From contig NZ_SPVG01000129.1 of assembly GCF_004614165.1 (NCBI RefSeq), positions 1 through 64,000 of the forward strand: 64,000 nucleotides of DNA, in the 5' to 3' direction. The DNA comes from Duganella callida. GTDB lineage: Bacteria > Pseudomonadota > Gammaproteobacteria > Burkholderiales > Burkholderiaceae_D. The position numbers and the translations under genes are program-made. The notes beneath the pieces were generated by a model. It searched no databases. It was given only the letters and a program-made list of their open reading frames with translations, and had not been told where the DNA came from. This document shows, one piece after another, positions 29,480-41,811 of this stretch; the first letter of the stretch is position 1; every line of letters starts with the position of its first letter.

Positions 29480-32400
29480 ATGCGACCCATGGATTTTACC
29501 CGCGACGACGCCCCTGCCGCCCCCGCTGCTCCAGCACCGGCTCCTGCACGCCCTGCGCCGCCCGCGAATCAATTGTCGTACGCCGTGGCCACCTGGCTGC
29601 AGCGCGTGGATGCGGCAGCGCACCCCAAAGCCAGGCTGACGCCACCGCCGGCAGAAGGCGATCCCAAGCAGCAGACGCAGTACAAGCTGATTTACGTGCT
29701 GGCGCCCACCAGCGGCGGCCGCCACGTGGCGCTGTGCCTGTACAAGGCACGCTTGCGGCCGAACGGCGACGTGGCCGCGGCCACCCCGGTCAGCGAAGTG
29801 TTCTCGCTGCTGTCGACCCCGCCAACCTTCCTGGCGCCCGGCGATGAAGACCTGATCCGCTTCTTCGTGGCCATGCGCAGCGGCCAGAATTCCCAGACCG
29901 GCTCGGCCACCGAGCCGCGCGGCAAGATCGGCGCGGCCCTGCTGCAAATGTTGGCAGAGCAAGATAAGTTGTTGTGGGCAAATTCCTGGTCCGACGTCGG
30001 CAACGGCCTGGTGTATCCGCTGAAAGGCGGCGTGCTGCGCGAGGCCAACCTGGCCTGGCGCGAGGAAGGCAAGGGTCTGCGGCTGGGCTGGCAGGTGCAA
30101 CCGGTGCCGGGCGCCAAGCACGCCGGGCCCGACCAGGTCGACTACATGCTGCCGACCGATCCGCCGTGGTACATCGACAACCTGTCCTGCGGCGTGCTGC
30201 AACTGAACCAGGGCGGCACCGAGATTCCGCTGGCCGATTTGCAGGCGCTGGTGGCGCAGGCGCCGCTGCTGACCAATAACGACAAGCTGCGTGTGTCGCA
30301 GCTGCTGCTGGCGCACGGTTTGCAGGGGCTGATGCCGCTGCCGCAGGCGCTGCCGCAGCGGGTGCGCGACGACGTCAAGCCGCGTCCGGTGCTGACGCTG
30401 GATGCCGCCATGCTGGCCGACGGTTCGTTGCAGCGCTGGAACGACTTTGCCGTGCTGTCCTTCGATTACGACGGCGAGCGCGTCTCGTTCGACCCGTCGC
30501 AACGCGTGGTGCGCCAGAAGGGCGACGTCACCGAAATCATCCAGCGCAACGAGAGCGCCGAGGCGGACGCGCTGACGCTGCTGAGCGAACGCCATTTCGC
30601 GGCGCCCACCACGCTGCCGCTGAGCAGCGTCAAGGGCGGCCTGCTGCTGCCGAGCCAGGCAGAGTGGATACGCTTTGCCCGCGACGGCATTCCGGCGCTG
30701 AAGGAAGCCGGCTGGAAAATCGAAAAAACCGTCAAATACCGCTACGACACGGTGGACGTCGGCGACTGGTACGCCGAGGTGGTGGAAGACGAGGCCGATG
30801 GCGGCCGCGCCTGGTTCGACCTGGAGCTGGGCATCGTGGTCAATCAGCAGCGCGTGCCGCTGCTGCCGGTGCTGGTGCAACTGATCCGCAACGCACCCAA
30901 CGATTTCAATCCGAAAGTCATCGCCCACCACGGCGAGGAAGACCAGATGCTGGCCAACCTGCCGGACGGCACCCGCGTCACCCTGCCCTGGGGCCGCGTG
31001 CGTCCCATCCTGGCCACGCTGGGCGAGCTGTACTTCAGCGACAAGATCAGGAACTCGCTGCACATGGCCACCCTGGATGCCGCGCGTCTGGACGAGCTGG
31101 CCCGCAACGTGGACATGGAATGGACTGGCGGCGAAGAATTGCGCGAGATGGGCGCCCGTCTGAACCAGTTCGGCTCGGTCAAGCGTGTCGCCACCCCGGC
31201 CGGCCTGCAGGCGACACTGCGCGATTATCAGACCGACGGCCTGTCGTGGATGCAGTTCCTGCGCGAATACGGCTTTGCCGGCATCCTGGCCGACGACATG
31301 GGCCTGGGCAAGACGGTGCAGACCCTGGCGCACATCCTGGTCGAGAAGGAAGCCGGCCGCCTGACCGCGCCGGCGCTGGTGATCGCGCCGACCAGCCTGA
31401 TGGGCAACTGGCAGGAGGAAGCCGCGCACTTCGCGCCGGGTCTGAAGGTGCTGCTGCTGCAGGGCAAGGACCGCATGGCGCAGTTCGACCAGATCGACGA
31501 GGCCGACCTGGTGCTGACCACCTACGCCCTGCTGCCGCGCGACGAGGAAAAACTGCGCGAGCACGATTTCCACCTGGTGATCCTGGACGAATCGCACTAC
31601 ATCAAGAACACCCGCTCCAAGGCGGCGCAGAGCGCCAGCCTGCTGCGCGCCCGTCATCGGCTGTGCCTGTCCGGCACGCCGCTGGAAAACCACCTGGGCG
31701 AGCTGTGGTCGCAATTCCACTTCCTGCTGCCCGGCCTGCTGGGCGACGAGAAGAACTTCAACACCGTGTTCCGTCATCCGATCGAGCGCCAGGACGACCC
31801 GCTGCGCCGCGCGCTGCTGAACCGCCGCATCAAGCCTTTCCTGCTGCGCCGGACCAAGGACAGCGTGGCCAAGGAGCTGCCGCCGAAGACCGAGATGGTG
31901 CGCAAGGTCGAGCTGACCGGCCCGCAGCGCGACCTGTACGAAACCGTGCGCCTGGCCATGGACCAGAAAGTGCGCGAGGAGATCGACCGCAAGGGCGTGG
32001 CGCGCAGCCAGATCGTGATCCTGGAAGCGTTGCTCAAGCTGCGCCAGGTCTGCTGCGATCCGCGGCTGGTGAAGTCCGGCACCAAGAAGCAGCAGGCCGC
32101 CGGCTCGGCCAAGCTGACCGACCTGATGCAGATGATCGAGGACTTGCTGGAAGAAAAACGCAAGATCCTGGTGTTCTCGCAATTCACCAGCATGCTGGAG
32201 TTGATCGAGGAAGAACTGGAGTCGCGCGACATCCCGTACGCGCTGCTGACCGGCGACACCAAGGACCGCAGCGCGCAGGTGGCGGCGTTCCAGCAGGGCG
32301 CCGTGCCTATCTTCCTGATATCGCTGAAGGCGGGCGGCGTCGGCCTCAACCTGACCGCCGCCGACACCGTGATCCACTATGATCCGTGGTGGAATCCGGC

Positions 32401-32620
32401 GGCGGAAAACCAGGCCACCGACCGCGCCTGGCGTATCGGCCAGGACAAGCCCGTGTTTGTGTATAAACTGATTGCCAAGGGCACGCTGGAAGAAAAGATT
32501 CAGATCTTGCAGCAGAAAAAGTCCGATCTGGCGCAGTCCATCCTGGCGGAAGGCGAGTCGCAGAAAATGGCGCTCACCCAGGAAGACCTGCAGCAAATCT
32601 TCGCACCCTTGGTGGAGTAG
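29480..32620 (+). CDS. SNF2 family DEAD/DEAH helicase
   Basis: A 1046-residue SWI2/SNF2 ATPase. The N-terminal 580 residues are a family-specific extension starting with an Ala/Pro-rich segment. The helicase core has motif I DDMGLGKT, motif Ia APTSLMGNW, motif II DESH, motif [17 protein letters not shown], motif [18 protein letters not shown] and motif [13 protein letters not shown]. It would move DNA-bound protein or remodel RNA polymerase; the exact role is unknown. ATG 29489 is an alternative start. A two-component pair follows within seven bases, which may form an operon. Confidence 0.9.
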   Translation: MRPMDFTRDDAPAAPAAPAPAPARPAPPANQLSYAVATWLQRVDAAAHPKARLTPPPAEGDPKQQTQYKLIYVLAPTSGGRHVALCLYKARLRPNGDVAAATPVSEVFSLLSTPPTFLAPGDEDLIRFFVAMRSGQNSQTGSATEPRGKIGAALLQMLAEQDKLLWANSWSDVGNGLVYPLKGGVLREANLAWREEGKGLRLGWQVQPVPGAKHAGPDQVDYMLPTDPPWYIDNLSCGVLQLNQGGTEIPLADLQALVAQAPLLTNNDKLRVSQLLLAHGLQGLMPLPQALPQRVRDDVKPRPVLTLDAAMLADGSLQRWNDFAVLSFDYDGERVSFDPSQRVVRQKGDVTEIIQRNESAEADALTLLSERHFAAPTTLPLSSVKGGLLLPSQAEWIRFARDGIPALKEAGWKIEKTVKYRYDTVDVGDWYAEVVEDEADGGRAWFDLELGIVVNQQRVPLLPVLVQLIRNAPNDFNPKVIAHHGEEDQMLANLPDGTRVTLPWGRVRPILATLGELYFSDKIRNSLHMATLDAARLDELARNVDMEWTGGEELREMGARLNQFGSVKRVATPAGLQATLRDYQTDGLSWMQFLREYGFAGILADDMGLGKTVQTLAHILVEKEAGRLTAPALVIAPTSLMGNWQEEAAHFAPGLKVLLLQGKDRMAQFDQIDEADLVLTTYALLPRDEEKLREHDFHLVILDESHYIKNTRSKAAQSASLLRARHRLCLSGTPLENHLGELWSQFHFLLPGLLGDEKNFNTVFRHPIERQDDPLRRALLNRRIKPFLLRRTKDSVAKELPPKTEMVRKVELTGPQRDLYETVRLAMDQKVREEIDRKGVARSQIVILEALLKLRQVCCDPRLVKSGTKKQQAAGSAKLTDLMQMIEDLLEEKRKILVFSQFTSMLELIEEELESRDIPYALLTGDTKDRSAQVAAFQQGAVPIFLISLKAGGVGLNLTAADTVIHYDPWWNPAAENQATDRAWRIGQDKPVFVYKLIAKGTLEEKIQILQQKKSDLAQSILAEGESQKMALTQEDLQQIFAPLVE

Positions 32621-32626
32621 AACGGC

Positions 32627-33763
32627 ATGCAGACAGTGGCGGAACTCCAGGCAGCACTGCAACAATCCCATGCCAACGAGGCCCGCTACCGGCTGCTGCT
32701 GGAACACAGCAGCGAGATCAGCTGGATGGCCGACGTGGTCAGCGGCCGGCTGACCTGGCTGAGTCCGGCGGCCGAACGCCAGTTCGGCTACACACTGGAC
32801 ACCGCGCAAAGCCTGGCGTCCGGCCTGCTCAGGGACTTGCCGACGCGGCTGGCGCGCTATGCCGAGGGCGACCTCAGCCGACGGCGCCTGCTGCGCGAGA
32901 CCGAGCTGCCGCACAGCGACGGCCGCATGGTGCCGGTCGAAATCGAATCCACCCTGATCCTCGACGCCGGCGGCGTGCCGGTCACGGTGCTCGGCTTCGT
33001 GCGCGACCTGAGCGCCCGGCGCGAGCTGGCGGCGCAGCAGAAAAAGTTCGCGTCCATGCTGTCGCACGAATTCCGCACCCCGCTGTCGACCATCGACGGC
33101 GCCGTGCAGCGGCTGGAAATGACCGGCGCCCACCACGACGAAGGCACGCGCAAGCGCTACCGCAAGATCCAGACCGCGGTCGACCGCATGCTGGCCATGC
33201 TGGACGAGTACCTGTCGCCGGAGCGCATGGCCAGCATCGGCCGCGAGCGCCAGCCCAACGAAATCAACCCCGCCCACCTGCTGCAGAGCGCCGCCGAGCA
33301 GGCGCAGCGGCGGCGCAAATCCGTCACCGCCCACACCCAGGGCTTGCCGCAATGGCTGCGCTGCGATCCGGCCGGCATGCGTTTATGCCTTGAAATTTTG
33401 CTCGACAATGCAATAAAGTACACACAAGATAATATTCCGATAGAATTGATAGGAAGAATTGCAACGGAAGGTGGCGTCGAGTTGTTGGTGCGCGATCACG
33501 GCGCCGGGATCGCGGAGGCGGAATTGCCGCACATCTTCGACAAGGCCTACCGGGGCAGTAATGCGGCTGGCGTGCCCGGTTCGGGCCTGGGCTTATATAT
33601 GGCGCGTTCGATTGTGGACGTGCACGGCGGAACGGTTACTGCTCGAAATGTTTCTGAAAGCGGCACGGAATTTCGGATTTGGCTGCCGGTGGCGGCCAAT
33701 GCCGGTAAAAACCTTGCGCGAGAGGATGGCAGCAGTGATAATTCCTCGGACGCAAGCTCATAG
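32627..33763 (+). CDS. PAS-domain sensor histidine kinase
   Basis: A 378-residue soluble kinase with no membrane segments. A PAS domain occupies about 15-135. The HisKA box is [13 protein letters not shown] with H147. The HATPase domain has N box LDNAIKYT, G1 RDHGAGIAE and G2 [14 protein letters not shown]. The response regulator follows 50 bases downstream as likely partner. The stretch 33386-33480, covering the N box, is markedly AT-rich compared with the rest of the gene. Confidence 0.92.
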   Translation: MQTVAELQAALQQSHANEARYRLLLEHSSEISWMADVVSGRLTWLSPAAERQFGYTLDTAQSLASGLLRDLPTRLARYAEGDLSRRRLLRETELPHSDGRMVPVEIESTLILDAGGVPVTVLGFVRDLSARRELAAQQKKFASMLSHEFRTPLSTIDGAVQRLEMTGAHHDEGTRKRYRKIQTAVDRMLAMLDEYLSPERMASIGRERQPNEINPAHLLQSAAEQAQRRRKSVTAHTQGLPQWLRCDPAGMRLCLEILLDNAIKYTQDNIPIELIGRIATEGGVELLVRDHGAGIAEAELPHIFDKAYRGSNAAGVPGSGLGLYMARSIVDVHGGTVTARNVSESGTEFRIWLPVAANAGKNLAREDGSSDNSSDASS

Positions 33764-33813
33764 CAGGGCGGGCCTGAGCACGCTTGCGCACTAACCGATG
33801 GAATGGCGCATCA

Positions 33814-34494
33814 ATGACGCAAATACTCATCGTGGAAGACAATCTGGACTACGCCGAGGAAATGGCCGAGTTCCTGACTGAGCTTGAGCACGAGGTGCAT
33901 ATCACCAACAACGCCAGCGACATGTGGTCGGCCCTGAGCCAAGGCAACGTCGGCGTGGTCGTACTGGACCTGGGCCTGCCGGACGAGGATGGCTTCAATG
34001 TCATCCCGCGCATGCGCCAGCTGTACCCGCAGATTGGACTATTGGTACTCACTGGCCGCGTCGCGTTCGACAACCGCATCCTTGGCTTGCGCCTGGGGGC
34101 GGATCACTACCTGACCAAGCCTATCAAATTTCCGGAACTGGCGGCGCACATCGAGGCGCTGGACCGCCGCGTCGGTCCGCAGGAAACGATCCCGGCGCCG
34201 AGCAAGTGGACCTTGCGCGTCAGCGCGCGCCAGCTGGAGTTGCAGGGCATGGCCATCACGCTGACCGAAAAGGAATGCAACTTTCTGCATCTGCTGACGA
34301 TCAACACCCGGCCGGTGCCGCGCCAGGTGATCGTGGCCGGCATCGGCGGCGACGATCCGGACGCCGGACGCCGCGTGGACATGCTGGTCTACCGCCTGCG
34401 CAAAAAGGCGCGCACCGGCCTGGGCCAGGATCTGCCGCTGCGCAGCGCTTATGGCGAGGGCTACAGCCTGTCCGCCAGCTTCAACCTGTCTTGA
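33814..34494 (+). CDS. OmpR/PhoB-type response regulator
   Basis: A 226-residue regulator. The receiver domain (1-115) has acidic pocket E8-D9, phosphorylation site D52 in VVLDLGLPDEDG, T/S in VLTGR and K in YLTKPIKFPE. The winged-helix domain (about 135-222) ends with VDMLVYRLRKKAR and AYGEGYSL. ATG 33814 gives the family start MTQILIVEDN. It is the likely partner of the kinase just upstream; targets are unknown. Confidence 0.93.
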   Translation: MTQILIVEDNLDYAEEMAEFLTELEHEVHITNNASDMWSALSQGNVGVVVLDLGLPDEDGFNVIPRMRQLYPQIGLLVLTGRVAFDNRILGLRLGADHYLTKPIKFPELAAHIEALDRRVGPQETIPAPSKWTLRVSARQLELQGMAITLTEKECNFLHLLTINTRPVPRQVIVAGIGGDDPDAGRRVDMLVYRLRKKARTGLGQDLPLRSAYGEGYSLSASFNLS

Positions 34495-34549
34495 AGGGAC
34501 AGAGTCAGGCGCAATTTTTATTTCCCGAAATTAATTAGGGACATAGTCA
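34495..34549. repeat. Left end of the RAYT unit: paired REP-like sequences
   Basis: AGGGACAGAGTC (34495-34506) and AGGGACATAGTC (34538-34549) are two direct near-identical copies about 31 bases apart. They flank an AT-rich stretch with AATTAATT. The first copy is the exact inverse of GACTCTGTCCCT at 35381-35392, on the far side of the transposase gene. The unit begins directly at the stop of the response regulator gene. Confidence 0.7.
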
Positions 34550-34599
34550 TGCGGCGAGGGGTAGAATCGGTGCTTCTCCGATCTACCCTTTGTTATTGT

Positions 34600-35292
34600 A
34601 TGGCACGCTTGCCCCGATTAATCGTTCCCCACCAGCCGCACCATGTCATCCAGACCGGCGCCAACAACCAGGACGTCTTCCTGGACGCCAACGACTACCA
34701 ATCCTTCCTCGGCTGGCTGCGCGCTGCCGCCAAAACCTACAAAGTGGCGGTGCATGCCTACGTGCTGATGCCGAATCACCTGCATCTGCTGGTCACCCCG
34801 TCTGACGACAACGGCCTGGCGCAGATGATGCAGCTGATCGGGCGCTACTACGTCCCCTATTTCAATCAGAAATACAGCCGCAGCGGCACCCTGTGGAACG
34901 GCCGCTACAAAACCTCCCTGATCGATGCTGACGAATACTTCATGTTGTGCAGCCGCTACATCGAATCCAACCCCGTGCGGGCCGGATTGGTGAGCAGGAT
35001 GGAAGATTACCCTTGGTCCAGCTACTGCCATCATGCCGGCATCCGGCCGGATGGCCTGGTGATCGACCACGCCAAGTTCTGGGAACTTGGCAACACCCCT
35101 TTCCAGCGCGAGGCAGCCTACGTAGCCCTGGCCCAGCCGCTGAGCCAGGATGAAATCACCGTCATCAGCAAAGCGCTGCTGAAAGGCTGGCCACTGGGTT
35201 CCGAACAATTCCAGACCGCTTTGCAGCACAAAGTCAAACGTCAAGTCTTGCCCGCCAAGCGCGGCCGCCCCTTCAAAACCAAGCCAGCTTAA
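34600..35292 (+). mobile_element. REP-associated tyrosine transposase (RAYT) gene
   Basis: A 230-residue Y1/IS200-like transposase of the TnpA-REP group. It has the HUH motif H60-L-H62 in VLMPNHLHLLVTP and candidate catalytic Tyr in IGRYYVPYFNQKYS. GTLWNGRYKTSLID and YIESNPVRAGLV are typical RAYT text. ATG 34600 (MARLPRL) is the family start. The gene is intact. It is bracketed by inverted AGGGACAGAGTC sequences, and a REPIN-like hairpin (copy D) sits immediately after the stop. Confidence 0.92.
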
Positions 35293-35295
35293 CAG

Positions 35296-35376
35296 TCGGG
35301 GTCAGAGCCGACATTCGGACAGGAGCTCAGCCGTAACGGCCTCACGGCAGGGTTCGTGTCCGAATGTCGGCTCTGA
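35296..35376. repeat. REPIN-like hairpin repeat, copy D (family i)
   Basis: Perfect 20-base inverted arms (35302-35321 and 35357-35376) with a 35-base spacer containing GCCGT-A-ACGGC. The left 26 bases match copy A at 35-60 on the opposite strand. The right end lacks the CCCCGA that should close the element and runs into GCACGACTCTG. It follows the RAYT stop by three bases. Confidence 0.85.
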
Positions 35377-35380
35377 GCAC

Positions 35381-35443
35381 GACTCTGTCCCTATTTAAAA
35401 AAATCAGCGACTTTGGGGGAATTAATTCGACTCCGACCCTAAT
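35381..35443. repeat. Right end of the RAYT unit: inverted REP-like sequences
   Basis: GACTCTGTCCCTA (35381-35393) and the degenerate GACTCCGACCCTAA (35429-35442) mirror the two copies at the left end, with an AATTAATT between them here as well. This marks the probable outer limit of the unit, about 73 bases before the gltB start, in the gltB promoter region. Confidence 0.65.
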
Positions 35444-35515
35444 TGTTATTGTTGAAGTTTACGCTGCATTGCACTAACCTTGGTTCTCAGCCAATAAGTT
35501 CTGGAGTTCACCGCC

Positions 35516-38500
35516 ATGAAAGCGCAAGGTCTTTACGATCCGTCCAATGAACACGACGCCTGTGGTGTCGGTTTCGTCGCCCATATCAAGGGCAACAAGA
35601 GTCACTCGATTGTGGAACAGGGTCTGCTGATCTTGAAGAATCTGGACCACCGCGGCGCGGTAGGCGCGGACCCGCTGATGGGCGACGGCGCCGGTATCCT
35701 GATCCAGATCCCGGACCAGTATTACCGCGATGAGATGGCCAAGCAGGGCGTGGAACTGCCGCCGCCAGGCGAATACGGCGTCGGTATGGTGTTCTTGCCG
35801 AAGGAAAACGCTTCGCGCATCGCCTGTGAACAGGAAATCGAGCGCGCCGTGCGCGCCGAAGGCCAGGTGGTGCTGGGCTGGCGTAACGTGCCGGTCGATT
35901 GCGAGATGCCGATGTCGCCGACCGTGCGCGCCAAGGAGCCGGTGATCCGCCAGATCTTCATCGGCCGCGGCGCCGATATCATGGTGACCGATGCGCTGGA
36001 ACGTAAGCTGTATGTGATCCGCAAGTCGTCCGGCCACGCCATCCAGGCGCTGAAGCTGATCCACGGTAAAGAATTCTTCGTGGCCTCGATGTCGGCCCGT
36101 ACCATCGTCTACAAGGGTCTGCTGCTGGCCGACCAGGTCGGCGTCTACTATAAAGACCTGCAGGATGCGCGCTGCATTTCGGCGCTGGCGCTGGTGCACC
36201 AGCGTTTCTCGACCAACACCTTCCCTGAGTGGCCGCTGGCCCACCCTTACCGCCTGATCGCCCACAACGGCGAGATCAACACGGTCAAGGGCAATTTCAA
36301 CTGGATGCGCGCGCGCGAAGGGGTGATGAAGTCGGCCGTGCTGGGCGAAGACCTCGGCAAGCTGTTCCCGCTGATTTATGAAGGTCAGTCGGATACCGCC
36401 TGCTTCGACAACGCGCTGGAACTGCTGCTGATGGCAGGCTATCCGCTGGCCCAGGCGATGATGATGATGATCCCGGAAGCCTGGGAAAATCACGGCACGA
36501 TGGACGACAATCGCCGCGCGTTCTACGAATATCACGCCGCCATGATGGAACCGTGGGACGGCCCGGCGGCCATGGCCTTCACCGACGGCCGCTACATCGG
36601 CGGCACGCTGGACCGCAACGGTCTGCGTCCGGCCCGCTACATCGTCACCGACGACGATCTGGTGGTGATGGCCTCGGAATCGGGCGTGCTGCCGATCCCG
36701 GAATCGAAAATCATCCAGAAGTGGCGTCTGCAGCCAGGCAAGATGTTCCTGATCGACCTGGAAGCCGGCCGCATCGTCGATGACAAGGAACTGAAGGACA
36801 CCTACGCCAACGCCAAGCCATACAAGGCGTGGATCAACGCGGTGCGCATCAAGCTGAACGAAATCAAGCTGAGCGAAAGCCAGCTGGCGCACAACCGCGC
36901 CAAGGACAAGCCGGCCCAGGGCGAGAAGGCCGTGCCCTCGCTGCTGGACCGTCAGCAAGCCTTCGGCTACACCCAGGAAGACCTGAAGTTCCTGATGGCG
37001 CCAATGGCCGCCGCCGGCGAGGAAGCCACCGGCTCGATGGGCAATGACTCGCCGCTGGCCGTCATGTCCAACAAGCTGAAGCCGCTGTACAACTATTTCA
37101 AGCAGCTGTTCGCCCAGGTGACCAACCCGCCGATCGATCCGATCCGCGAGGCGATGGTGATGTCGCTGGTGTCGTTCATCGGCCCGAAGCCGAACCTGCT
37201 GGATACCAACAACGTCAACCCGCCGATGCGCCTGGAAGTGTCGCAGCCGGTGCTGGGCTTCGACGACATGGAGCGTCTGCGCAACATCAGCCTGCATACC
37301 GGCGGCAAGTTCAAGTCGTACGAGCTGGGTATCTGCTATCCGCTGGCCTGGGGCAAGGAAGGCGTGGAAGCCTGCCTGGCCTCGCTGTGCGCGGAAGCGG
37401 TCGATGCGGTCAAGTCCGGCCACAACATCCTGATCGTGTCCGACCGTTCGATCGGCCCGGACCGCGTGGCGATCCCGGCCCTGCTGGCGACCTCGACCAT
37501 CCACCAGCATCTGGTCAGCAAGGGCCTGCGCGCCTCGACCGGCCTGGTGGTGGAAACCGGCTCGGCCCGCGAAACCCACCATTTCGCGCTGCTGGCCGGC
37601 TACGGCGCGGAAGCGATCCACCCGTACCTGGCGATGGAAACCCTGGCCGAAATGGCGCAGGGCATGCCGGGCGACATGTCGGCGGAAAAGGCCATCTACA
37701 ACTTCACCAAGGCGGTCGGCAAGGGCCTGATGAAGGTGATGTCCAAGATGGGTATCTCGACCTATATGTCGTACTGCGGCGCGCAGATCTTCGAGGCGGT
37801 CGGCCTGAACAAGTCGCTGGTGGACAAGTATTTCAAGGGCACCTCGTCGAAAGTGGAGGGCATCGGCCTGTTCGAAGTGGCCGAAGAGGGCCTGCGCCTG
37901 CATAATCTGGCCTTCGGCAACGATCCGGTGCTGGCCAACCACCTGGACGCGGGCGGCGAGTATGCCTTCCGTATCCGCGGCGAAGACCACCTGTGGACCC
38001 CGGACGCGATCGCCAAGCTGCAGCATTCGACCCGCGCCAACAATTACTCCAGCTATAAGGAGTACGCGCAGATCATCAACGATCAGAGCAAGCGCCACCT
38101 GACCCTGCGCGGCCTGTTCGAGTTCAAGATCGATCCGAGCAAGGCGATTCCGCTGGATGAAGTGGAACCGGCCAAGGAAATCGTCAAGCGTTTCGCCACC
38201 GGCGCGATGTCGATGGGCTCGATCTCGACCGAGGCGCACGCGACCCTGGCGGTGGCCATGAACCGCATCGGCGGCAAGTCCAACACCGGCGAAGGCGGCG
38301 AGGATCCATCGCGCTACACCATGGAGTTGAAGGGCATCAAGATCAAGCAGGGCGAGACCATGGGTTCCGTCATGGGCAAGGACCAGATGGTGGTCGATAT
38401 CCCGCTGCAGGAGGGCGACTCGCTGCGTTCGCGCATCAAGCAGGTGGCGTCGGGCCGTTTCGGCGTGACCGCGGCTTACCTGAACTCGGCCGACCAGATC

Positions 38501-40240
38501 CAGATCAAGATGGCGCAGGGCGCCAAGCCGGGCGAAGGCGGCCAGCTGCCGGGCCACAAGGTGTCGGAATACATCGCCACGTTGCGCTTCTCGGTGCCGG
38601 GCGTGGGCCTGATCTCGCCGCCGCCGCACCACGATATCTATTCGATCGAAGACCTGGCGCAGCTGATCCACGATCTGAAGAACGCCAATCCGCGCGCGTC
38701 GATCTCGGTCAAGCTGGTGTCGGAAGTGGGTATCGGCACCGTGGCCGCCGGCGTCACCAAGGCCAAGGCCGACCACGTGGTGGTGGCCGGCCATGACGGC
38801 GGCACCGGCGCCTCGCCGCTGTCCTCGGTCAAGCACGCCGGCACGCCGTGGGAACTGGGTCTGGCGGAAACGCAGCAGACCTTGGTGCTGAACGGCCTGC
38901 GCAGCCGCATCCGCGTCCAGGCCGACGGCCAGATGCGTACCGGCCGCGACGTGGTGATCGCCGCCCTGCTGGGCGCCGACGAGATCGGCTTCGCCACCGC
39001 GCCGCTGGTGGTGGAAGGCTGCATCATGATGCGCAAGTGCCACCTGAACACCTGCCCGGTCGGCGTCGCGACGCAAGATCCGGTGCTGCGTGCCAAGTTC
39101 TCGGGCAAGCCTGAATATGTGGTCAATTACTTCTTCTTCGTCGCCGAGGAAGCGCGCCAGATCATGGCGCAGCTGGGTATCCGCACCTACGACGAGCTGA
39201 TCGGCCGCGTCGACCTGCTGGACAAGTCGAAGGCGATCACCCACTGGAAAGCCCAGGGTCTGGACTTCAGCAACATCTTCTACCAGCCGGAGGTGCCGGC
39301 CGGCGACGCGGTGTATCACACCATGGAGCAGGATCACGGTCTGGACAAGGCGCTCGATCACAAGCTGATCGCACAGGCCAAGGCGGCGCTGGAAAAAGGC
39401 GAGCGCGTGTCGTTCATCTCGCCGGTGAAGAACCTGAACCGCACCGTCGGCACCATGCTGTCGGGCGAGGTGGCCAAGCGCTACGGCCACGCCGGTCTGC
39501 CGGACGATACCATCCACATCCAGCTGCAGGGCACCGCCGGCCAGTCGGCCTGCGCTTTCCTGGCGCACGGCATCACCATCGACCTGGTCGGCGAGGGTAA
39601 CGACTATGTCGGCAAGGGCTTGTCCGGCGGCCGCATCATCGTGCGTCCGAACACCGAGTTCCGCGGCTGGGCGGTGAACAACATCATCATCGGCAACACC
39701 GTGCTGTACGGCGCGATTGCCGGTGAAGCGTTCTTCAACGGCGTCGCCGGCGAGCGTTTCGCGGTGCGCAACTCGGGCGCCACCGCCATCGTCGAAGGTA
39801 CCGGCGACCACGGTTGCGAGTACATGACCGGCGGCACCGTGGTGGTGCTGGGCCATACCGGCCGTAACTTCGCGGCCGGCATGTCGGGCGGCATCGCCTA
39901 CGTCTACGATCCGGACGGCGATTTCGAATCGCGCTGCAATACGTCCATGGTGACGCTGGAGCCGGTGCTGACCGCCAAGGAGCAGGCGGCGCAGAGCGAC
40001 ACCTGGCACATCCAGCACAAGGACCATGGCCGCGAGGCGGACGAGGTGATCCTCAAGCGTCTGATCGAGCGCCACTTCAAGCACACCGGCAGCACCCGTG
40101 CGCGCCTGTTGCTGGACAGCTGGGCCGAGGCGCGCGGCAAGTTCGTGAAAGTCTTCCCGAGCGAGTACAAGCGCGCACTGGCCGAAATGGCCGAAGACGT
40201 GGCGAACGAAGCCGCATCCGCTCAACCGATCGCTGCCTGA
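35516..40240 (+). CDS. gltB: Glutamate synthase (NADPH) large subunit
   Basis: GltB, 1574 residues, makes glutamate from glutamine and 2-oxoglutarate. A short propeptide precedes the catalytic Cys16 of the type II amidotransferase domain ([10 protein letters not shown]). The FMN-binding synthase domain contains [22 protein letters not shown] and [13 protein letters not shown]. The 3Fe-4S cysteines are in [13 protein letters not shown] (about 1170-1185). The C-terminal GXGXG beta-helix domain begins near 1320. gltD follows 30 bases later. The RAYT unit ends in its promoter region. Confidence 0.97.
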   Translation: MKAQGLYDPSNEHDACGVGFVAHIKGNKSHSIVEQGLLILKNLDHRGAVGADPLMGDGAGILIQIPDQYYRDEMAKQGVELPPPGEYGVGMVFLPKENASRIACEQEIERAVRAEGQVVLGWRNVPVDCEMPMSPTVRAKEPVIRQIFIGRGADIMVTDALERKLYVIRKSSGHAIQALKLIHGKEFFVASMSARTIVYKGLLLADQVGVYYKDLQDARCISALALVHQRFSTNTFPEWPLAHPYRLIAHNGEINTVKGNFNWMRAREGVMKSAVLGEDLGKLFPLIYEGQSDTACFDNALELLLMAGYPLAQAMMMMIPEAWENHGTMDDNRRAFYEYHAAMMEPWDGPAAMAFTDGRYIGGTLDRNGLRPARYIVTDDDLVVMASESGVLPIPESKIIQKWRLQPGKMFLIDLEAGRIVDDKELKDTYANAKPYKAWINAVRIKLNEIKLSESQLAHNRAKDKPAQGEKAVPSLLDRQQAFGYTQEDLKFLMAPMAAAGEEATGSMGNDSPLAVMSNKLKPLYNYFKQLFAQVTNPPIDPIREAMVMSLVSFIGPKPNLLDTNNVNPPMRLEVSQPVLGFDDMERLRNISLHTGGKFKSYELGICYPLAWGKEGVEACLASLCAEAVDAVKSGHNILIVSDRSIGPDRVAIPALLATSTIHQHLVSKGLRASTGLVVETGSARETHHFALLAGYGAEAIHPYLAMETLAEMAQGMPGDMSAEKAIYNFTKAVGKGLMKVMSKMGISTYMSYCGAQIFEAVGLNKSLVDKYFKGTSSKVEGIGLFEVAEEGLRLHNLAFGNDPVLANHLDAGGEYAFRIRGEDHLWTPDAIAKLQHSTRANNYSSYKEYAQIINDQSKRHLTLRGLFEFKIDPSKAIPLDEVEPAKEIVKRFATGAMSMGSISTEAHATLAVAMNRIGGKSNTGEGGEDPSRYTMELKGIKIKQGETMGSVMGKDQMVVDIPLQEGDSLRSRIKQVASGRFGVTAAYLNSADQIQIKMAQGAKPGEGGQLPGHKVSEYIATLRFSVPGVGLISPPPHHDIYSIEDLAQLIHDLKNANPRASISVKLVSEVGIGTVAAGVTKAKADHVVVAGHDGGTGASPLSSVKHAGTPWELGLAETQQTLVLNGLRSRIRVQADGQMRTGRDVVIAALLGADEIGFATAPLVVEGCIMMRKCHLNTCPVGVATQDPVLRAKFSGKPEYVVNYFFFVAEEARQIMAQLGIRTYDELIGRVDLLDKSKAITHWKAQGLDFSNIFYQPEVPAGDAVYHTMEQDHGLDKALDHKLIAQAKAALEKGERVSFISPVKNLNRTVGTMLSGEVAKRYGHAGLPDDTIHIQLQGTAGQSACAFLAHGITIDLVGEGNDYVGKGLSGGRIIVRPNTEFRGWAVNNIIIGNTVLYGAIAGEAFFNGVAGERFAVRNSGATAIVEGTGDHGCEYMTGGTVVVLGHTGRNFAAGMSGGIAYVYDPDGDFESRCNTSMVTLEPVLTAKEQAAQSDTWHIQHKDHGREADEVILKRLIERHFKHTGSTRARLLLDSWAEARGKFVKVFPSEYKRALAEMAEDVANEAASAQPIAA

Positions 40241-40270
40241 TGGCCGCCGTACAGAATTAAAGGAACTATT

Positions 40271-41734
40271 GTGGGTAAAATCACCGGCTTCATGGAATTC
40301 CAGCGTCAGGAAGAAAGCTATCTGCCGCCAGCGACGCGTCTGAAAAACTATGCGGAATTCGTCATTCCGCTGACCAACGAGCAAGCCAAGATCCAGGGCG
40401 CGCGCTGCATGGATTGCGGCATCCCGTTCTGCAACAACGGCTGCCCGGTCAACAACATCATCCCGGACTGGAACGACCTGGTGTATCGCGGCAACTATCG
40501 CGAGGCGCTGGACACCCTGCACTCGACCAACAACTTCCCGGAATTCACCGGCCGCATCTGCCCGGCGCCGTGCGAAGCCGCCTGTACCCTGGGCATCAGC
40601 GAAGATCCGGTCGGCATCAAGTCGATCGAACACAAGATCATCGATGAAGGCTGGGAACACGGCTGGGTGGTGCCGCAGCCGGCGGCCAAACAGACCGGCA
40701 AGAAGGTCGCCGTGGTCGGTTCCGGCCCCGCCGGCCTGGCCGCGGCCCAGCAGCTGGCACGCGCCGGCCATGCCGTGACGGTGTTCGAGAAAGCCGACCG
40801 CGTCGGCGGCCTGCTGCGTTACGGCATCCCTGACTTCAAGATGGAAAAGTCGCACATCGACCGCCGCGTCAAGCAGATGGAGGCGGAAGGCGTGGTGTTC
40901 CGCACCTCGGTTTTGATCGGCAAGGACTTCCCGGCCAACGTCAACAACTGGGCCAAGGAAACCATCTTCCCCGAAGACTTGCAGAAGGACTTCGACGCGG
41001 TGGTGCTGGCCGGAGGCGCGGAAGCCCCGCGCGATCTGCCGGTGCCGGGCCGCGAGCTGAAGGGCGTGCACTTCGCCATGGACTTCCTGCCGCAGCAAAA
41101 CAAGGTCAACGCCGGCGACAAGCTGAAGGACCAGATCAAGGCCGCCGGCAAGAACGTGATCGTGATCGGCGGCGGCGACACCGGTTCCGACTGCGTGGGC
41201 ACCTCCAACCGTCAGGGTGCCGCCTCGGTGACCCAGTTCGAACTGATGCCGATGCCGCCCGAGCAGGAAAACAAGCCGCTGGTCTGGCCATACTGGCCGA
41301 CCAAGCTGCGCACCTCGTCGTCGCACGAGGAAGGCTGCGAGCGCGACTGGGCCGTCGCCACCAAGCGCCTGGAAGGCAAGGGCGGCAAGGTCGAAAAGCT
41401 GGTCGCCTGCCGCGTCGAGTGGAAGGACGGCAAGATGAGCGAAGTGCCGAACTCGGAATTCGAAATGAAGGCCGACCTGGTATTCCTGGCCATGGGCTTC
41501 GTCGCGCCGGTGGCCAACATCCTGGATGCCTTCGGTGTCGACAAGGATGCACGCGGCAACGCCAAGGCCAGCACCGACGGCGAAGGCTGCTACAAGACTT
41601 CCGTCCCCAACGTCTTTGCCGCCGGCGACATGCGCCGCGGCCAGTCGCTGGTGGTCTGGGCGATCCGCGAAGGCCGCCAGTGCGCGCGCGCGGTCGATGA
41701 GTTCCTGATGGGTAGTTCCGAACTGCCGCGCTAA
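40271..41734 (+). CDS. gltD: Glutamate synthase (NADPH) small subunit
   Basis: GltD, 487 residues, passes electrons from NADPH through FAD and 4Fe-4S clusters to GltB. N-terminal cluster cysteines are in [17 protein letters not shown] and [12 protein letters not shown]. The FAD motif is [15 protein letters not shown]; the NADPH motif is [13 protein letters not shown]. The C-terminal FAD text is [21 protein letters not shown] is the start, with AAAGGAAC upstream. A terminator follows. Confidence 0.97.
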   Translation: MGKITGFMEFQRQEESYLPPATRLKNYAEFVIPLTNEQAKIQGARCMDCGIPFCNNGCPVNNIIPDWNDLVYRGNYREALDTLHSTNNFPEFTGRICPAPCEAACTLGISEDPVGIKSIEHKIIDEGWEHGWVVPQPAAKQTGKKVAVVGSGPAGLAAAQQLARAGHAVTVFEKADRVGGLLRYGIPDFKMEKSHIDRRVKQMEAEGVVFRTSVLIGKDFPANVNNWAKETIFPEDLQKDFDAVVLAGGAEAPRDLPVPGRELKGVHFAMDFLPQQNKVNAGDKLKDQIKAAGKNVIVIGGGDTGSDCVGTSNRQGAASVTQFELMPMPPEQENKPLVWPYWPTKLRTSSSHEEGCERDWAVATKRLEGKGGKVEKLVACRVEWKDGKMSEVPNSEFEMKADLVFLAMGFVAPVANILDAFGVDKDARGNAKASTDGEGCYKTSVPNVFAAGDMRRGQSLVVWAIREGRQCARAVDEFLMGSSELPR

Positions 41735-41769
41735 TTACTGGCACGGCATTCAGGTCCAACCTGACTCCG

Positions 41770-41811
41770 CCGGGCGCAGATGGGCGATCCCCACCTGCCC
41801 CGGTTTTTTTT
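41770..41811 (+). terminator. Rho-independent terminator after gltBD
   Basis: A GC-rich stem of about 14 bp (CCGGG...GCAG.TGGG pairing with CCCA.CTGC.CCGG, one bulge and one mismatch) with a short loop, followed by eight T. It lies 36 bases after the gltD stop. Confidence 0.8.

Noticed and set aside
29282..33352. Upstream in-frame extension of tex by over 1300 codons across the SNF2 and kinase genes
   Set aside because: The extension is antisense to two clear genes and lacks any family likeness; Tex starts at 29281 with its normal N-terminus.
35474..41326. A 1950-codon open frame on the minus strand antisense to gltB and gltD
   Set aside because: It mirrors highly conserved gltBD codons; its translation is His/Arg/Gln/Val-rich with no domain. 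Absence of stops follows from high GC and codon bias.
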